Below are positions 17,234-26,381 of a stretch of DNA of 64,000 bases, piece by piece. Where the stretch lies: the NCBI GenBank assembly GCA_024693715.1, contig JAILKS010000026.1, positions 1 through 64,000 on the forward strand, written 5' to 3'. Below the pieces are notes generated by a model that saw only the letters and a list, made by a program, of their open reading frames with translations, was not told the origin of the DNA and searched no databases. The translations under genes and the position numbers were made by a program. Source of the DNA: Treponema sp. (GTDB lineage Bacteria > Spirochaetota > Spirochaetia > Treponematales > Treponemataceae). Position 1 is the stretch's first letter; each line of letters starts with the position of its first letter.

Positions 17234-18391
17234 ATGAACCGTTGTACAAGAGCAATAATATACAAGGATAATTTAAAATATAATCTTGAGCAGATAAAGA
17301 AATATGTAAATCCTGATGTGAAAATTTGTGTAGCAGTAAAAGCAGACAGTTATGGTCATAATGCTGTTTTAACTTCCATGCTGGCAGAAAATCTCGGTAT
17401 TGAATTTCTTGCTGTTGCAACAATTGATGAAGCGATTGAGCTTAGAAACAATGGAATAAAAACAAATATTCTTTTACTAAGTCTTTGTACTCCGATAGAA
17501 ATGGAAGATTTGTTTATTTATAACATAACACCGCTTGTTTTCGGCAGGGAATTTATTGAAATCCTTTCTAAAACCGCAGACAGATATTTTAAAAACGATG
17601 AAAAATTTAACGTTCATCTTGCAGTTGATACAGGCATGGGACGTATAGGCTGTTATCCCGAGGAAGCAAAGGAGCAGGCTGTTTTGATAAATAATTCAAA
17701 GCATTTAAAGCTTGGCGGAATGATAACTCATTTTGCAGTTTCAGACAGTCTAAAAAAAGAAAACCAGGATTTTACTAAAACACAATATGAAAATTTTAAA
17801 AAGGCAGTTGAATCGGTAAAAGAAGAAGGAATATCTCCCGGAATATGCTCATGCGGTGCAAGTGCCGCTCTTTTAAATAATACCGACATGCATTTTGACA
17901 TGGTAAGGCCCGGAATCATTACTTACGGTTATTATCCTGATGAAATTACAAAGGAACATCTTCTTTCCGTTCATAAAGATTTTGACATAAAACCGGTTCT
18001 TTCTTTTGAAACAAAGGTTGTAGCAATCAGACATTTTCCGAAAGGGAAATCAATTTCTTACGGAAGAACTTATGTTTGTGAAAAAGATACAGATGTAGCA
18101 ATTTTACCGGTTGGTTATGCCGATGGTCTTTTACGAAGATTTTCCCCTGGACTTGAAGTTACGATTAACGGGAAAAATTATCCGGTACGCGGAAGAATCT
18201 GTATGGATCAATGTATGGTTGAAATTGGAAAAGATAATAAAGACGTACATTTGTGGGATAAAGCAATCATTTTTGGTCCAAAAGAATGCGGTGCTTTAAA
18301 TACGGCAGATGATCTTGCAAAGCTTGGAAATACAATATCTTATGAGGTTTTAACTTCAATTTCCAAAAGGGTAGAAAAGATTATTAATTAA
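17234..18391 (+). CDS. alr: Alanine racemase
   Basis: A 385-residue PLP enzyme making D-alanine for peptidoglycan. The PLP lysine is Lys36 in VAVKADSYGHNA, and the C-terminal beta-domain has KSISYGRTYV, containing the catalytic tyrosine. DTGMGRIGC and CSCGASAALL line the active site, and GRICMDQCMVEIG is the usual substrate-binding segment. AAAGGAC lies ahead of the ATG. The stop overlaps the convergent folC stop by four bases. It is divergently transcribed from the lipoprotein-thrC unit across a palindromic promoter region. Confidence 0.95.
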   Translation: MNRCTRAIIYKDNLKYNLEQIKKYVNPDVKICVAVKADSYGHNAVLTSMLAENLGIEFLAVATIDEAIELRNNGIKTNILLLSLCTPIEMEDLFIYNITPLVFGREFIEILSKTADRYFKNDEKFNVHLAVDTGMGRIGCYPEEAKEQAVLINNSKHLKLGGMITHFAVSDSLKKENQDFTKTQYENFKKAVESVKEEGISPGICSCGASAALLNNTDMHFDMVRPGIITYGYYPDEITKEHLLSVHKDFDIKPVLSFETKVVAIRHFPKGKSISYGRTYVCEKDTDVAILPVGYADGLLRRFSPGLEVTINGKNYPVRGRICMDQCMVEIGKDNKDVHLWDKAIIFGPKECGALNTADDLAKLGNTISYEVLTSISKRVEKIIN

Positions 18392-19734
18392 TCTGCAGTA
18401 ATTTCTTTTATAATCTTTTTAACTTCAGAAACAAGATAAAATGAACCGGTAACAAGAAGAACGTTCTTTTTTAGAGCTGATTCTTCCAGTGCTTTTTTAA
18501 TAATTTTTTTATAATCTGCATCTGCTTCAAAATTCAAATCATTGTTTTTAAAGCTTTCAATTGCTGAATTGATGTCAGATTTTTTTACGTTGCCTGGAAT
18601 TGTAAGATAGATATTTTCAAATCTGTATTTGAACAGGGCAGAAATGTCTTTTATATCCTTATCTGCGGCACATGCAAACAGCAGTGATATTTTATATTCA
18701 CCGTACATTTTATTCAATGTATCAAGAGTCAGATTTATACTGTTTACGGTATGTGCACCGTCCAGAACAATTTCAGGTATCTGTTCATAATGATGAAGAT
18801 GCTCAAGAATCTCAAATCTTCCAGGTAAAGATGCCTTTGCAAGTCCTCGTTCAATTATAGCTTCATCAATGTTAGGAAGAATCTTTTTTATTGTGACTGC
18901 GGCTACTGTTGCATTCTGCACCTGCATTTTACCAAGCAGCTTCATCTGTGTGTCTATAGGACGATTAAACAGCTGACTTTCAAAATGAACGTGCATCTTT
19001 CGTGTTTTATCATTAAAGCTGTAATGCGCGTTATTTATAAGCTCATCGACAAAATAACATTCGGCATGTTTTGTAAAGGCTTTTTCACATAATACTGTTT
19101 TTATTGACTGACACTGCTGTTGAGATATAACGACAGGCGTGCAGTTTTTTATTATTCCTGCTTTTTCCGCAGCGATTTTTTCAAGAGTATTTCCTAAAAA
19201 TTCTGTATGCTCAAGTTCGATGGGAGTTATACAGCAGATTTTTGGTCTTACAACATTTGTTGCATCAAGACGTCCGCCAAGTCCGACTTCAAAAACCGAC
19301 CAGTCAACGTTTGCACGACGGAAGCATAAGAACGAATAAAGTGTAACAAGCTCGAACCAGGTAATCGGTCGGTCAAACGGCAGCTTTATTATAGATTCAA
19401 TGTTAGGAACAAGCTCTTTTATTGAATCTTCATATATTTCTTCCGGAAAAAATCCTGATGGAGTAGAAATCCTTTCCCGAAAATCCGTTATATGTGGTGA
19501 TGAATATAATCCAACATTATATCCTGCTTCTTCCAGAATGCATGCAATCATTTTAGATACAGAGCCTTTGCCCTTGGAACCTGCAACATGAACGCACGGA
19601 GCAAAATCCTGAGGATTATCAAACCTTTTGCAGAGAAAATCTATGGTGTCGAGCCAGAAAATGTCTTTTTGAGGAAGCTGTTCAAAATTTAAATAATCAT
19701 CAAGCCAGTCCTGGAAGATGTCGATTGCATTCAC
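18388..19734 (-). CDS. folC: Bifunctional dihydrofolate/folylpolyglutamate synthase
   Basis: A 448-residue Mur-ligase-family enzyme adding glutamate to (dihydro)folate. The P-loop is HVAGSKGKGSVSKMIA, followed by GLYSSPHITDFRERI, the folate-site loop, and VFEVGLGGRLDATNVV. The ATP/Mg motif EHTEFLGNTLEKIAAEKAGI and the C-terminal VLDGAHTVNSI complete the family pattern. AAGGTG precedes the ATG. Its terminus overlaps alr by four bases, convergently. Confidence 0.94.
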   Translation of the reverse strand: MNAIDIFQDWLDDYLNFEQLPQKDIFWLDTIDFLCKRFDNPQDFAPCVHVAGSKGKGSVSKMIACILEEAGYNVGLYSSPHITDFRERISTPSGFFPEEIYEDSIKELVPNIESIIKLPFDRPITWFELVTLYSFLCFRRANVDWSVFEVGLGGRLDATNVVRPKICCITPIELEHTEFLGNTLEKIAAEKAGIIKNCTPVVISQQQCQSIKTVLCEKAFTKHAECYFVDELINNAHYSFNDKTRKMHVHFESQLFNRPIDTQMKLLGKMQVQNATVAAVTIKKILPNIDEAIIERGLAKASLPGRFEILEHLHHYEQIPEIVLDGAHTVNSINLTLDTLNKMYGEYKISLLFACAADKDIKDISALFKYRFENIYLTIPGNVKKSDINSAIESFKNNDLNFEADADYKKIIKKALEESALKKNVLLVTGSFYLVSEVKKIIKEITAD

Positions 19735-19816
19735 CTTTATATTATAAAACGTTTCAATTATTCTGTCACTAGATATTTCTTTTCATCCTGTGATATATTT
19801 TATACGAGGAATGAAA

Positions 19817-20818
19817 ATGAAAAGATTTTCTGGATTAATATTTGTATTTTTGTGCAGTTTAATGTCAGTTTTTGCACAGCCGGATAGTGAATATGTTGAT
19901 ATGACTCAGACAATTCCCAAGGGAGGCTACGCAACTTACAGGCGTTTTTTTGTATCAGACATGTTTTCAAATAAAATAAATGAAAATACCGCAAATATTG
20001 AAATAAAGTATTTCGACAAAAAGGGAAAAATTACGGCAAGAATGATGTGGTATGATAATACAAATCTTGTCAGAAATACTACAACTTACAAATATGATGA
20101 TAAAGGCCGTCTTATTGAAAGATGTAATTATGATTCTAAAATGTTTGTAAAACCGGAAGGCGGCTGGTCTGTAGATCCAAAACAAAGTAAGCTTTGTTAC
20201 AAAGATATAACTGAATATACCTCTTTAAGTAATGGAGGTTATAAAGCAGTAACTGAATCTTACAGATATAATACGCTGGAAGATATACTGTATGAAGAAT
20301 ACAACTCAAAAAATATTCTTGTAAGTAAACAAAAAATAATATGTGATTCCCCGGAACTTATTGATATCACAGAATATGATGATAAAGGTAATATTATTTA
20401 TTCAAAATATGATGTGGAAAAACCTTATGAAGATTCGTATGAATATGTGTATGATGGTGATAAGATAATCAAAGGAAAATTGATTGAACATAAAACAGGA
20501 AAAGTTACTGAATTTACCTGTGAATATGACAAAAAGGGGAACCTTATTAAAAAAACTTACCCACAATATTTGTATGAATATAGTTATAATTCTAAGGGCA
20601 AGCTGGTAGAATCAAAATCAACAAATTTAACAACAGGCATTATGTGGATGCACAAGGTTTTCCGTTATGATAAAAAAACAGGTATTGTAATATTGGAAAT
20701 TGAAGAAACAGACTATTCAAATTTTAAAATGACAAGATTCTGGTATACAGAGTTTTCACCTGATAACTGGAAAAAAGATCTTGCCCCGTGGAAGCTTGCC
20801 GCAGAACTTCCTGAATAA
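19817..20818 (+). CDS. Exported protein with YD/RHS-like repeats
   Basis: A 333-residue exported protein. It has a cleavable signal peptide (MKRFSGLIFVFLCSLMSVFA) with a signal peptidase I-like site before QPD. The body holds several short repeats of the form Y-x-Y-D-x-K-G-x-L-I-x (KYDDKGRLIE, EYDDKGNIIY, EYDKKGNLIK, SYNSKGKLVE), as in YD/RHS and MORN-like strand repeats. ATG 19817 is chosen over 19811 because CGAGGA ends at 19810. Such proteins are common outer-surface or periplasmic proteins in spirochetes, but no function is known. Confidence 0.8.
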   Translation: MKRFSGLIFVFLCSLMSVFAQPDSEYVDMTQTIPKGGYATYRRFFVSDMFSNKINENTANIEIKYFDKKGKITARMMWYDNTNLVRNTTTYKYDDKGRLIERCNYDSKMFVKPEGGWSVDPKQSKLCYKDITEYTSLSNGGYKAVTESYRYNTLEDILYEEYNSKNILVSKQKIICDSPELIDITEYDDKGNIIYSKYDVEKPYEDSYEYVYDGDKIIKGKLIEHKTGKVTEFTCEYDKKGNLIKKTYPQYLYEYSYNSKGKLVESKSTNLTTGIMWMHKVFRYDKKTGIVILEIEETDYSNFKMTRFWYTEFSPDNWKKDLAPWKLAAELPE

Positions 20819-20829
20819 TTGAATAATTA

Positions 20830-20858
20830 TTGATAAACATTGTGTTTCTGTATAAAAT
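20830..20858 (+). promoter_or_regulatory. Sigma-70-type promoter of trpS
   Basis: TTGATA (20830-20835), 17-base spacer, TAAAAT (20853-20858), 45 bases upstream of trpS. No T-box leader fits in the short remaining space. Confidence 0.6.
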
Positions 20859-20902
20859 AGCAAAAAAATAAGCCTTAAACGGCAAAAGTAAAGAGGATTA
20901 AA

Positions 20903-22003
20903 ATGAGTGATGAAATTCAGTACACAGACATAAATAAAAGCTTTGAGGCAGCGTTGGAACGCAGCCGTAAGATTGAAGAGGATTTAACAAAGAATCCTAA
21001 AAAATACCGTGTGCTTACCGGTGACCGTCCTACAGGACTTTTGCATATAGGACACTATTTTGGTTCACTTCAGAACCGTGTGCGCCTGGCAAAAATGGGC
21101 GTACCTACAATGATTTTGATAGCAGATTATCAGGTTTTAACAGACCACGATGCCTTTGATAAAATAAGCCAGAATACTAAGCAGCTTGTAATTGACTATC
21201 TTGCTGCAGGAATTAATCCTCAGGAACAGGATGTAATCATTTATCCGCACAGTTATGTTCCTGAATGTAACCAACTTATGATTCCTTTTTTGACTCTTGT
21301 TTCTAATGCTGAACTTAGCCGTAACCCGACTGTTAAAGAAGAAATTGAAAGTGCTGGTCTTAAAAATGTAAATGCCGGAATGTATACATATCCTGTTCAT
21401 CAGGCATGTGATATTCTTTTCTGTAAGGGAAATGTTGTACCTGTTGGTAAGGACCAGCTTCCGCATCTTGAAATGACTCGTACAATCGCAAACCGCTTCA
21501 ATAAAAAGTTCTGTACAGATATGGGTAAGGAACCTGTATTCCCGGAGCCTCAGGCTTTGCTTTCTAAAACACCAATGATTCTTGGTTTGGATGGAAGTCA
21601 GAAAATGTCAAAGAGCCGCGGTAATGCCGTAATGCTTTCTGCAACTGAAGACGAAACTGCAGCCCTCATTAAAAAAGCAAAGACCGACCAGGACAGAAAC
21701 ATAACTTATGATCCAGTAAACCGCCCTGAAGTTTCTAATCTTCTTATGCTCATTTCTCTTTGTACCGGTGAAGAGCCGTCTGCAATTGCCGCACGAATCG
21801 GTGACGGTGGAGGAGGGATGCTCAAAGCAACTCTTACCGAAGCACTTAACGAAAAGCTCCGTCCATTGCGCGCAGAACGTGCACGCCTTGAAGCAGATCC
21901 TGAATATATCAGAAAGGTATTGCTCAAAGGTGCAGAACGAGCTCGTGAAATTGGTATAAAGACACTCGAAGAAGTACGTGAAAGAATGAATATGGTAATA
22001 TAA
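20903..22003 (+). CDS. trpS: Tryptophanyl-tRNA synthetase
   Basis: A 366-residue class I aminoacyl-tRNA synthetase that charges tRNA-Trp. The HIGH motif is at residues 48-51 (TGDRPTGLLHIGHYFGSL) and the KMSKS motif lies in GSQKMSKSRGNAV. The protein has about 35 residues ahead of the usual VLTGDRPTG start, rich in Lys and Glu. AGAGGA precedes the ATG. It ends 11 bases from the stop of the convergent CCA-adding enzyme gene. Confidence 0.95.
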   Translation: MSDEIQYTDINKSFEAALERSRKIEEDLTKNPKKYRVLTGDRPTGLLHIGHYFGSLQNRVRLAKMGVPTMILIADYQVLTDHDAFDKISQNTKQLVIDYLAAGINPQEQDVIIYPHSYVPECNQLMIPFLTLVSNAELSRNPTVKEEIESAGLKNVNAGMYTYPVHQACDILFCKGNVVPVGKDQLPHLEMTRTIANRFNKKFCTDMGKEPVFPEPQALLSKTPMILGLDGSQKMSKSRGNAVMLSATEDETAALIKKAKTDQDRNITYDPVNRPEVSNLLMLISLCTGEEPSAIAARIGDGGGGMLKATLTEALNEKLRPLRAERARLEADPEYIRKVLLKGAERAREIGIKTLEEVRERMNMVI

Positions 22004-22014
22004 GTTTTTAGCAG

Positions 22015-23403
22015 TTAGCTGTTAGAAAAAGATTTTGCTATTTTTAATAATTTCTCACGTGTATTCATTTCGGGATCTTCGATTACGCAGTCCAAAAGAT
22101 GGTGTAAAATAAATCCTAGTTTTTTCCCCGGTTCAAAGCCGTTCTGGATTAAATCTTTACCGTTAATTGCAAGGTCCTTTACAGATAAAGCATTTTTCTG
22201 CTGTTCAATTTTTCTAATTCGTTCTCTAAATTCAATTAATTCTTTACAGGCTGCAGAATCATGAAGTCTTACAGGCTCATTATATTTTCCGTACATATCT
22301 GCAAGCCGTAAATCAAATAAATCATCTACATATTCAAGACCGGTTTTAACAAGAAATCTTCTTACGGCAGAATCTGACCAGTCAGGTGTATATTTAAACA
22401 TGTGATTTTCAATAAGATGACATATGTATTCACACTGAGCATTGCTGAATTTAAGCTCTTTCAGGATTTTTTCTGCTGTTTCCGCTGATTTTTTCTCGTG
22501 ATTGTAAAAATGAAAAACATTCTGTCCGTTTACTGCTTCAACTGTTTTTGTCTGAGGCTTTCCGCAGTCATGGAAAAAGGCTGCAATACGTACAAGCGGT
22601 TTATCCTTTGGTGCACCGTCACAAGAATATATATTATGATCCATTACATCAAAAATATGAAATGAGCGTGCATCTTTTTGAATACAGTTACGGCATTCAA
22701 GGATTTCTGGAATAAATAATTTTAAAATACCTGTTTCTTCCATCAGTTTTATACCGATGCTTGGTTTTTCTGATTTCATCATTTTAAGAAATTCATCTCT
22801 GAAACGCTCAACACTTATTGAACATATTTTTTTTTGTATATCAGCTTCGAATATTTGTAAATATGTCTGTTTTTCTATACTGAAATTCAACTGTGATGCA
22901 AATCTTAATGCGCGGACAGGTCGTAAACCGTCTTCCATAAACCTTTCGTGCGGATTTCCAACTGTTCTGATTATCTTTTTACGGATATCCTTCCTGCCAT
23001 GAAATGGATCGGTTATTTTTCCATTTTTAAGATTAATTGCAATTGCATTCATTGTAAAATCACGGCGGCTTAAATCTTCATCAATTGTTGCGGCATATTC
23101 AATTTTATCAGGATGCCTTCCGTCCGTATAATCTGATTCTGTCCTGAATGTAGTAACTTCAATTTCATGTTTCTTAAAATGTACGGTTACCGTTCCGTGC
23201 TCTATGCCTGTTGGGATTACAAGCTTGAATAATTTCATCACCTCTTGTGGAGTAGCATTTGTCGTTATATCCCAATCAGATGCTTTTTGCTTAAGAAAAA
23301 TATCTCGTACAGCGCCACCGACAAGATATGCCTCATAGCCTGCTTTTTCAAAAATTAAGTTAAAATCTTTTAAAATCTGAGGAATTTTTATTCTGGAAAG
23401 CAT
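22015..23403 (-). CDS. cca: CCA-adding/poly(A) polymerase-family tRNA nucleotidyltransferase
   Basis: A 462-residue class II nucleotidyltransferase. The head domain has YLVGGAVRDIFL and SDWDITTNATPQEVM, the metal-binding DxD pair, then RRDFTMNAIAI and EDGLRPVRALRFASQL, the nucleotide-selecting helix. An HD-type hydrolase domain follows (FFHDCGKPQTK, HFYNHEKKSAE), a common addition in bacterial CCA enzymes. It either adds CCA to tRNAs or poly(A) to RNA; family members cannot be told apart here. It is translationally coupled to the small membrane protein gene (TAATG overlap). Confidence 0.9.
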   Translation of the reverse strand: MLSRIKIPQILKDFNLIFEKAGYEAYLVGGAVRDIFLKQKASDWDITTNATPQEVMKLFKLVIPTGIEHGTVTVHFKKHEIEVTTFRTESDYTDGRHPDKIEYAATIDEDLSRRDFTMNAIAINLKNGKITDPFHGRKDIRKKIIRTVGNPHERFMEDGLRPVRALRFASQLNFSIEKQTYLQIFEADIQKKICSISVERFRDEFLKMMKSEKPSIGIKLMEETGILKLFIPEILECRNCIQKDARSFHIFDVMDHNIYSCDGAPKDKPLVRIAAFFHDCGKPQTKTVEAVNGQNVFHFYNHEKKSAETAEKILKELKFSNAQCEYICHLIENHMFKYTPDWSDSAVRRFLVKTGLEYVDDLFDLRLADMYGKYNEPVRLHDSAACKELIEFRERIRKIEQQKNALSVKDLAINGKDLIQNGFEPGKKLGFILHHLLDCVIEDPEMNTREKLLKIAKSFSNS

Positions 23404-23786
23404 TAAATTCCTCCTGCAAGTTTATTAAGGATTACAGAATAGACAATAAAAACAGTTCCAAGCACTACAATTACAAATAAAAATAGAATTTTAATTAAAA
23501 GAAGGACTGTAAACTGGTCTATTATCATAATAATTATGCTCATAAAAAAAGCCATGACGGCGAAAATTACCATGATTATTGCTGTTATTGACATTACATT
23601 CAGGATAATGCTCTGACTTTTATCTAAAAAAATCTGATAATTACCGACAAGATAAAGAGAAAATAAAAGAATATTGAAGGTAAACAGGATAGTTGCCGCA
23701 TTTCTGAATAATTTACAGACTAAAAATATTATTTTTTTTATTTGAGACGGCTCCTGTGTCGATTTAATCTTCCTTTTTTCGTTCAT
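23403..23786 (-). CDS. Small membrane protein, unknown function
   Basis: A 127-residue protein with a Lys-rich N-terminus (MNEKRKIKSTQEPSQIKK) and three to four hydrophobic helices covering nearly all the rest. No family is recognised. It is the first gene of a two-gene unit with the CCA-adding enzyme, whose ATG overlaps this stop codon. It lies divergent from the SPFH-like gene across about 40 bases. Confidence 0.65.
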   Translation of the reverse strand: MNEKRKIKSTQEPSQIKKIIFLVCKLFRNAATILFTFNILLFSLYLVGNYQIFLDKSQSIILNVMSITAIIMVIFAVMAFFMSIIIMIIDQFTVLLLIKILFLFVIVVLGTVFIVYSVILNKLAGGI

Positions 23787-23826
23787 AGTTTATATAATAT
23801 TTTATTAGATATATTGGATTAAGTAA

Positions 23827-24477
23827 ATGAAGAAGTTAATTTGTTTTTTAATATTATTGATTTTCGGCGGATTTTGTTTTTTCAAGGGATGGACGACAAT
23901 CCGTGTAGATGCAGATAAAATAGGTATTGTAAAATCAAAATTAAAGGGAATTAGACCAGAGCCTGTCGAAAACGGTAAGTTTGCATGGTACTGGGATTTT
24001 CTTATACCGACAAATGCAACACTCATTAAATTCAGCATAACTCCTGTAAATACGACTAAAACTATAACCGGAAAGCTTCCTCTTTCAAACAATGATTTTA
24101 CGAGCTTCAGCTTTACATATTCTGTTTCTATTTCTTATTCAGCACAAAATGTTGCCGATATGGTAAAAAATAATCTTATCAGTAATCAGGAAGATCTTGA
24201 AAAATACATGAATAATGCCGTTGATTCTATCTGTCAGCAGGCATCAAATCATATCATAAAAAAATATCAGATGGATTCTATGTTCAGACCGGAAAGCATC
24301 AAGCGTAATGAACTGGTAAGAAGCCTTGATTTATACCGTGATTTTCCTTATTTCGATATAACTGTTTTTGCAATTACAGATTACGTTCTGCCTGATTATA
24401 ATGTATATTCTGCTGCTAATCCGGTATTAAATACCGTTCAAGATAATTCAGACAATAAATCAACGGAGTCCAACTGA
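23827..24477 (+). CDS. SPFH/Band 7-like membrane-anchored protein (tentative)
   Basis: A 216-residue protein with one N-terminal membrane helix (residues 3-20). It is followed by TTIRVDADKIGIVKSKLKGI and PVENGKFAWYWDFLIP, a pattern resembling the start of SPFH/prohibitin domains, then FSFTYSVSISYSAQNVADM and a helical segment. It is shorter than typical Band 7 proteins and has no long coiled coil. Its stop overlaps the glgA start (TGATG), so translation is coupled. Assignment to the fold is a judgement from pattern, not certain. Confidence 0.6.
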   Translation: MKKLICFLILLIFGGFCFFKGWTTIRVDADKIGIVKSKLKGIRPEPVENGKFAWYWDFLIPTNATLIKFSITPVNTTKTITGKLPLSNNDFTSFSFTYSVSISYSAQNVADMVKNNLISNQEDLEKYMNNAVDSICQQASNHIIKKYQMDSMFRPESIKRNELVRSLDLYRDFPYFDITVFAITDYVLPDYNVYSAANPVLNTVQDNSDNKSTESN

Positions 24478-26039
24478 TGAAGCTTTGGATAGTCAGCATG
24501 GAGTGTGCCGGCATAATAGAGGCGGGTGGTGTAAAAAACGTTACCCTGGCGTTATGCAAGGAATTTTCTTTAGCCGGCAATAGTACAACTCTTTTCATTC
24601 CTGTTTTTAAAACAAACTGCTGGGATTTAATTTATGATTATGAAAAATCCGGTGCTGTTGAAACAGAGATTAATCATTGTAACCGCTGTGAAAAAATAAT
24701 TTATAAAAAAGCAAAATGCAAAGAAGGTGATTTCAATATTGTTTTCATAAACAATCCGGTTTTTGCAGAAAAAGAAGACATTTACACCTATACCGAAAAT
24801 GAACAGAAACAAAATCCTGAATTCATAAAGGGAAAAGGACATAAGGATACTTTGTTCATGGATTCTCTTTTTGCAAAGGCTGTGGCTGAATACATAAATT
24901 TTATTAATCCGTCAGAATATCCAGATATAATTCATTGTCAGGATGCATCCTGCGCTTTGATTCCATCCTTTGTAAAAAATAATCATCTTTATAACAAGAC
25001 AAAAACTGTCGTTACAATTCACAATGCAGGGCCCGCATATCATCATAATTTTTCAAGTGCAGGTGAAGCGGCTTGGTATACAGGGCTTGATGAAGGAATA
25101 TTATCAGATGCACTTAATGCTTCAAAGGTTGAACCGTTTTTACTGGCAGTGAATAGCGGTGCATATCTGACTACAGTTTCTGAAAATTATGCAAAAGAGC
25201 TTTTGGATCCTATGTATGAAAATGAAACGGAAGGATTGTCTTCAATTTTCTTTTCAAGATACACGTCAATCAAGGGCATTACAAACGGCATAGATTATGA
25301 AAGATATAATCCTACTGACAAAAACATTTCTCTTTTACCGTATGAATTTAATCCTGAAACGCTTGATTTACAGGGAAAGTATGAATGCCGTAAATATTTT
25401 ATAAATGAAATAGTAAATTCAAGATATGATTCACAACTTCCAGTCTGCGGAAGCATCAATACTTCAAATTTTGATAATGATGTTTTCATCACATATCACG
25501 GAAGAATTACACATCAGAAGGGAATAAATATCCTGATTGATGCGATTCCTGCAATTTTGAATAATTTTGAAAACGTAAAATTTATTATCTGCGGTCAGGG
25601 AGAAATCTCTCTTGAAAAATCAATTATTGAGATTTGTAATAAATTCAGCGGAAAAGTGGCTTTTATAAACGGATATGACAGGCAGACTGCAAGATTAATA
25701 AACTGTTCGGGTGATTTTATTGTACTTCCAAGTTTTTTTGAACCGTGCGGACTAGAAGATTTAATTTCTCAGTTGTACGGGACTTTACCTGTTGCCAATA
25801 AAACTGGAGGACTTAATAAAATTGTAAACAGAAAAACAGGCTTTCTTTATGAAAATAACTGCAGTGAAAACCTTATTGCAAAGCTTTCTGAAGTAATTAC
25901 ACTTAAAATCAATTGTCCTGAAGTTATTCAAAGGATGATTAAAGAGGCTGCCTTATATGTTCATGAGAACTATCTTTGGAAAAATGTAATAAAAACAAAA
26001 TATCTTCCTTTTTTTGAAGAAATATTGAAAAAAGTATAA
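24477..26039 (+). CDS. glgA: Glycogen synthase (GT5)
   Basis: A 520-residue GT-B glycosyltransferase that extends alpha-1,4-glucan from a nucleotide-glucose donor. Family features include VSMECAGIIEAGGVKNV at the N-terminus, DIIHCQDASCALIP, TVVTIHNAGPAYHH, SVIKGITNGIDYERYNP, YHGRITHQKGINILIDAIP and the C-terminal PSFFEPCGLEDLISQLYGTLPV acceptor/donor loop. Oddity: the N-terminal KxGGL motif, whose lysine contacts ADP-glucose in characterised enzymes, reads EAGGV here. It starts within the previous gene's stop codon. Confidence 0.85.
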   Translation: MKLWIVSMECAGIIEAGGVKNVTLALCKEFSLAGNSTTLFIPVFKTNCWDLIYDYEKSGAVETEINHCNRCEKIIYKKAKCKEGDFNIVFINNPVFAEKEDIYTYTENEQKQNPEFIKGKGHKDTLFMDSLFAKAVAEYINFINPSEYPDIIHCQDASCALIPSFVKNNHLYNKTKTVVTIHNAGPAYHHNFSSAGEAAWYTGLDEGILSDALNASKVEPFLLAVNSGAYLTTVSENYAKELLDPMYENETEGLSSIFFSRYTSIKGITNGIDYERYNPTDKNISLLPYEFNPETLDLQGKYECRKYFINEIVNSRYDSQLPVCGSINTSNFDNDVFITYHGRITHQKGINILIDAIPAILNNFENVKFIICGQGEISLEKSIIEICNKFSGKVAFINGYDRQTARLINCSGDFIVLPSFFEPCGLEDLISQLYGTLPVANKTGGLNKIVNRKTGFLYENNCSENLIAKLSEVITLKINCPEVIQRMIKEAALYVHENYLWKNVIKTKYLPFFEEILKKV

Positions 26040-26047
26040 ATGGGGTA

Positions 26048-26076
26048 TTGACTAAAAATCAAATCTTTCTTAATAT
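26048..26076 (+). promoter_or_regulatory. Promoter of the tRNA-Thr/tRNA-Tyr unit
   Basis: TTGACT (26048-26053), 17-base spacer, TAATAT (26071-26076), 28 bases ahead of tRNA-Thr. Confidence 0.65.
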
Positions 26077-26103
26077 TCAATCATTCGTAAAAAACGGATA
26101 TAT

Positions 26104-26176
26104 GCTGCTTTAGCTCAGCTGGTAGAGCACGTGATTTGTAATCTCGGGGTCGTGGGTCCAAATCCTACAAGCAGCT
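26104..26176 (+). tRNA. tRNA-Thr (UGU anticodon), with two unusual positions
   Basis: A 73-base cloverleaf: acceptor GCTGCTT/AAGCAGC fully paired, D-arm GCTC/GAGC, anticodon loop TTTGTAA (TGT at 26137-26139), 5-base variable loop, T-arm GTGGG/CCTAC. Two departures from the norm: a T-T mismatch in the middle of the anticodon stem (CGTGA/TCTCG), and the T-loop reads TCCAAAT, so position 55, nearly always U (pseudouridine), is C. CCA is not encoded. Confidence 0.85.
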
Positions 26177-26182
26177 TTTTAA

Positions 26183-26264
26183 GGGGAGTTCGCATAGCGG
26201 CAATTGCAAGGGACTGTAAATCCCTCGACTCACGTCTCCAGAGGTTCGAGTCCTCTACTCCCCA
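26183..26264 (+). tRNA. tRNA-Tyr (GUA anticodon)
   Basis: An 82-base type II tRNA: acceptor GGGGAGT/ACTCCCC, anticodon stem AGGGA/TCCCT with loop CTGTAAA (anticodon GTA), a long variable arm, and T-arm AGAGG/CCTCT with normal loop TTCGAGT. It lies six bases after tRNA-Thr and shares its transcript. CCA is not encoded. Confidence 0.95.
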
Positions 26265-26276
26265 TTCTTAAAGAAC

Positions 26277-26299
26277 AGAGCCTATGGCTCTTTTTTTTT
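26277..26299 (+). terminator. Terminator of the tRNA unit
   Basis: AGAGCC (26277-26282), TAT loop, GGCTCT (26286-26291), then a T run. Confidence 0.85.
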
Positions 26300-26321
26300 G
26301 CCTGTTTTTCCTTACATCACT

Positions 26322-26350
26322 TTGACAAAACATCCTCTTTAGATTAATAT
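26322..26350 (+). promoter_or_regulatory. Sigma-70-type promoter ahead of the metallo-hydrolase/mltG/dnaG/rpoD block
   Basis: A consensus TTGACA (26322-26327), 17-base spacer and TAATAT (26345-26350). It sits 31 bases before the hydrolase start and just after the tRNA terminator, so it probably drives the run of overlapping genes downstream. Confidence 0.7.
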
Positions 26351-26381
26351 AAAATGATAAAGTCTTTCAAAGGGGAATTGT

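Noticed and set aside
20819..20902. T-box leader ahead of trpS
   Set aside because: A promoter lies 45 bases before the start, leaving no room for stem I, specifier and antiterminator; no T-box core sequence is present.
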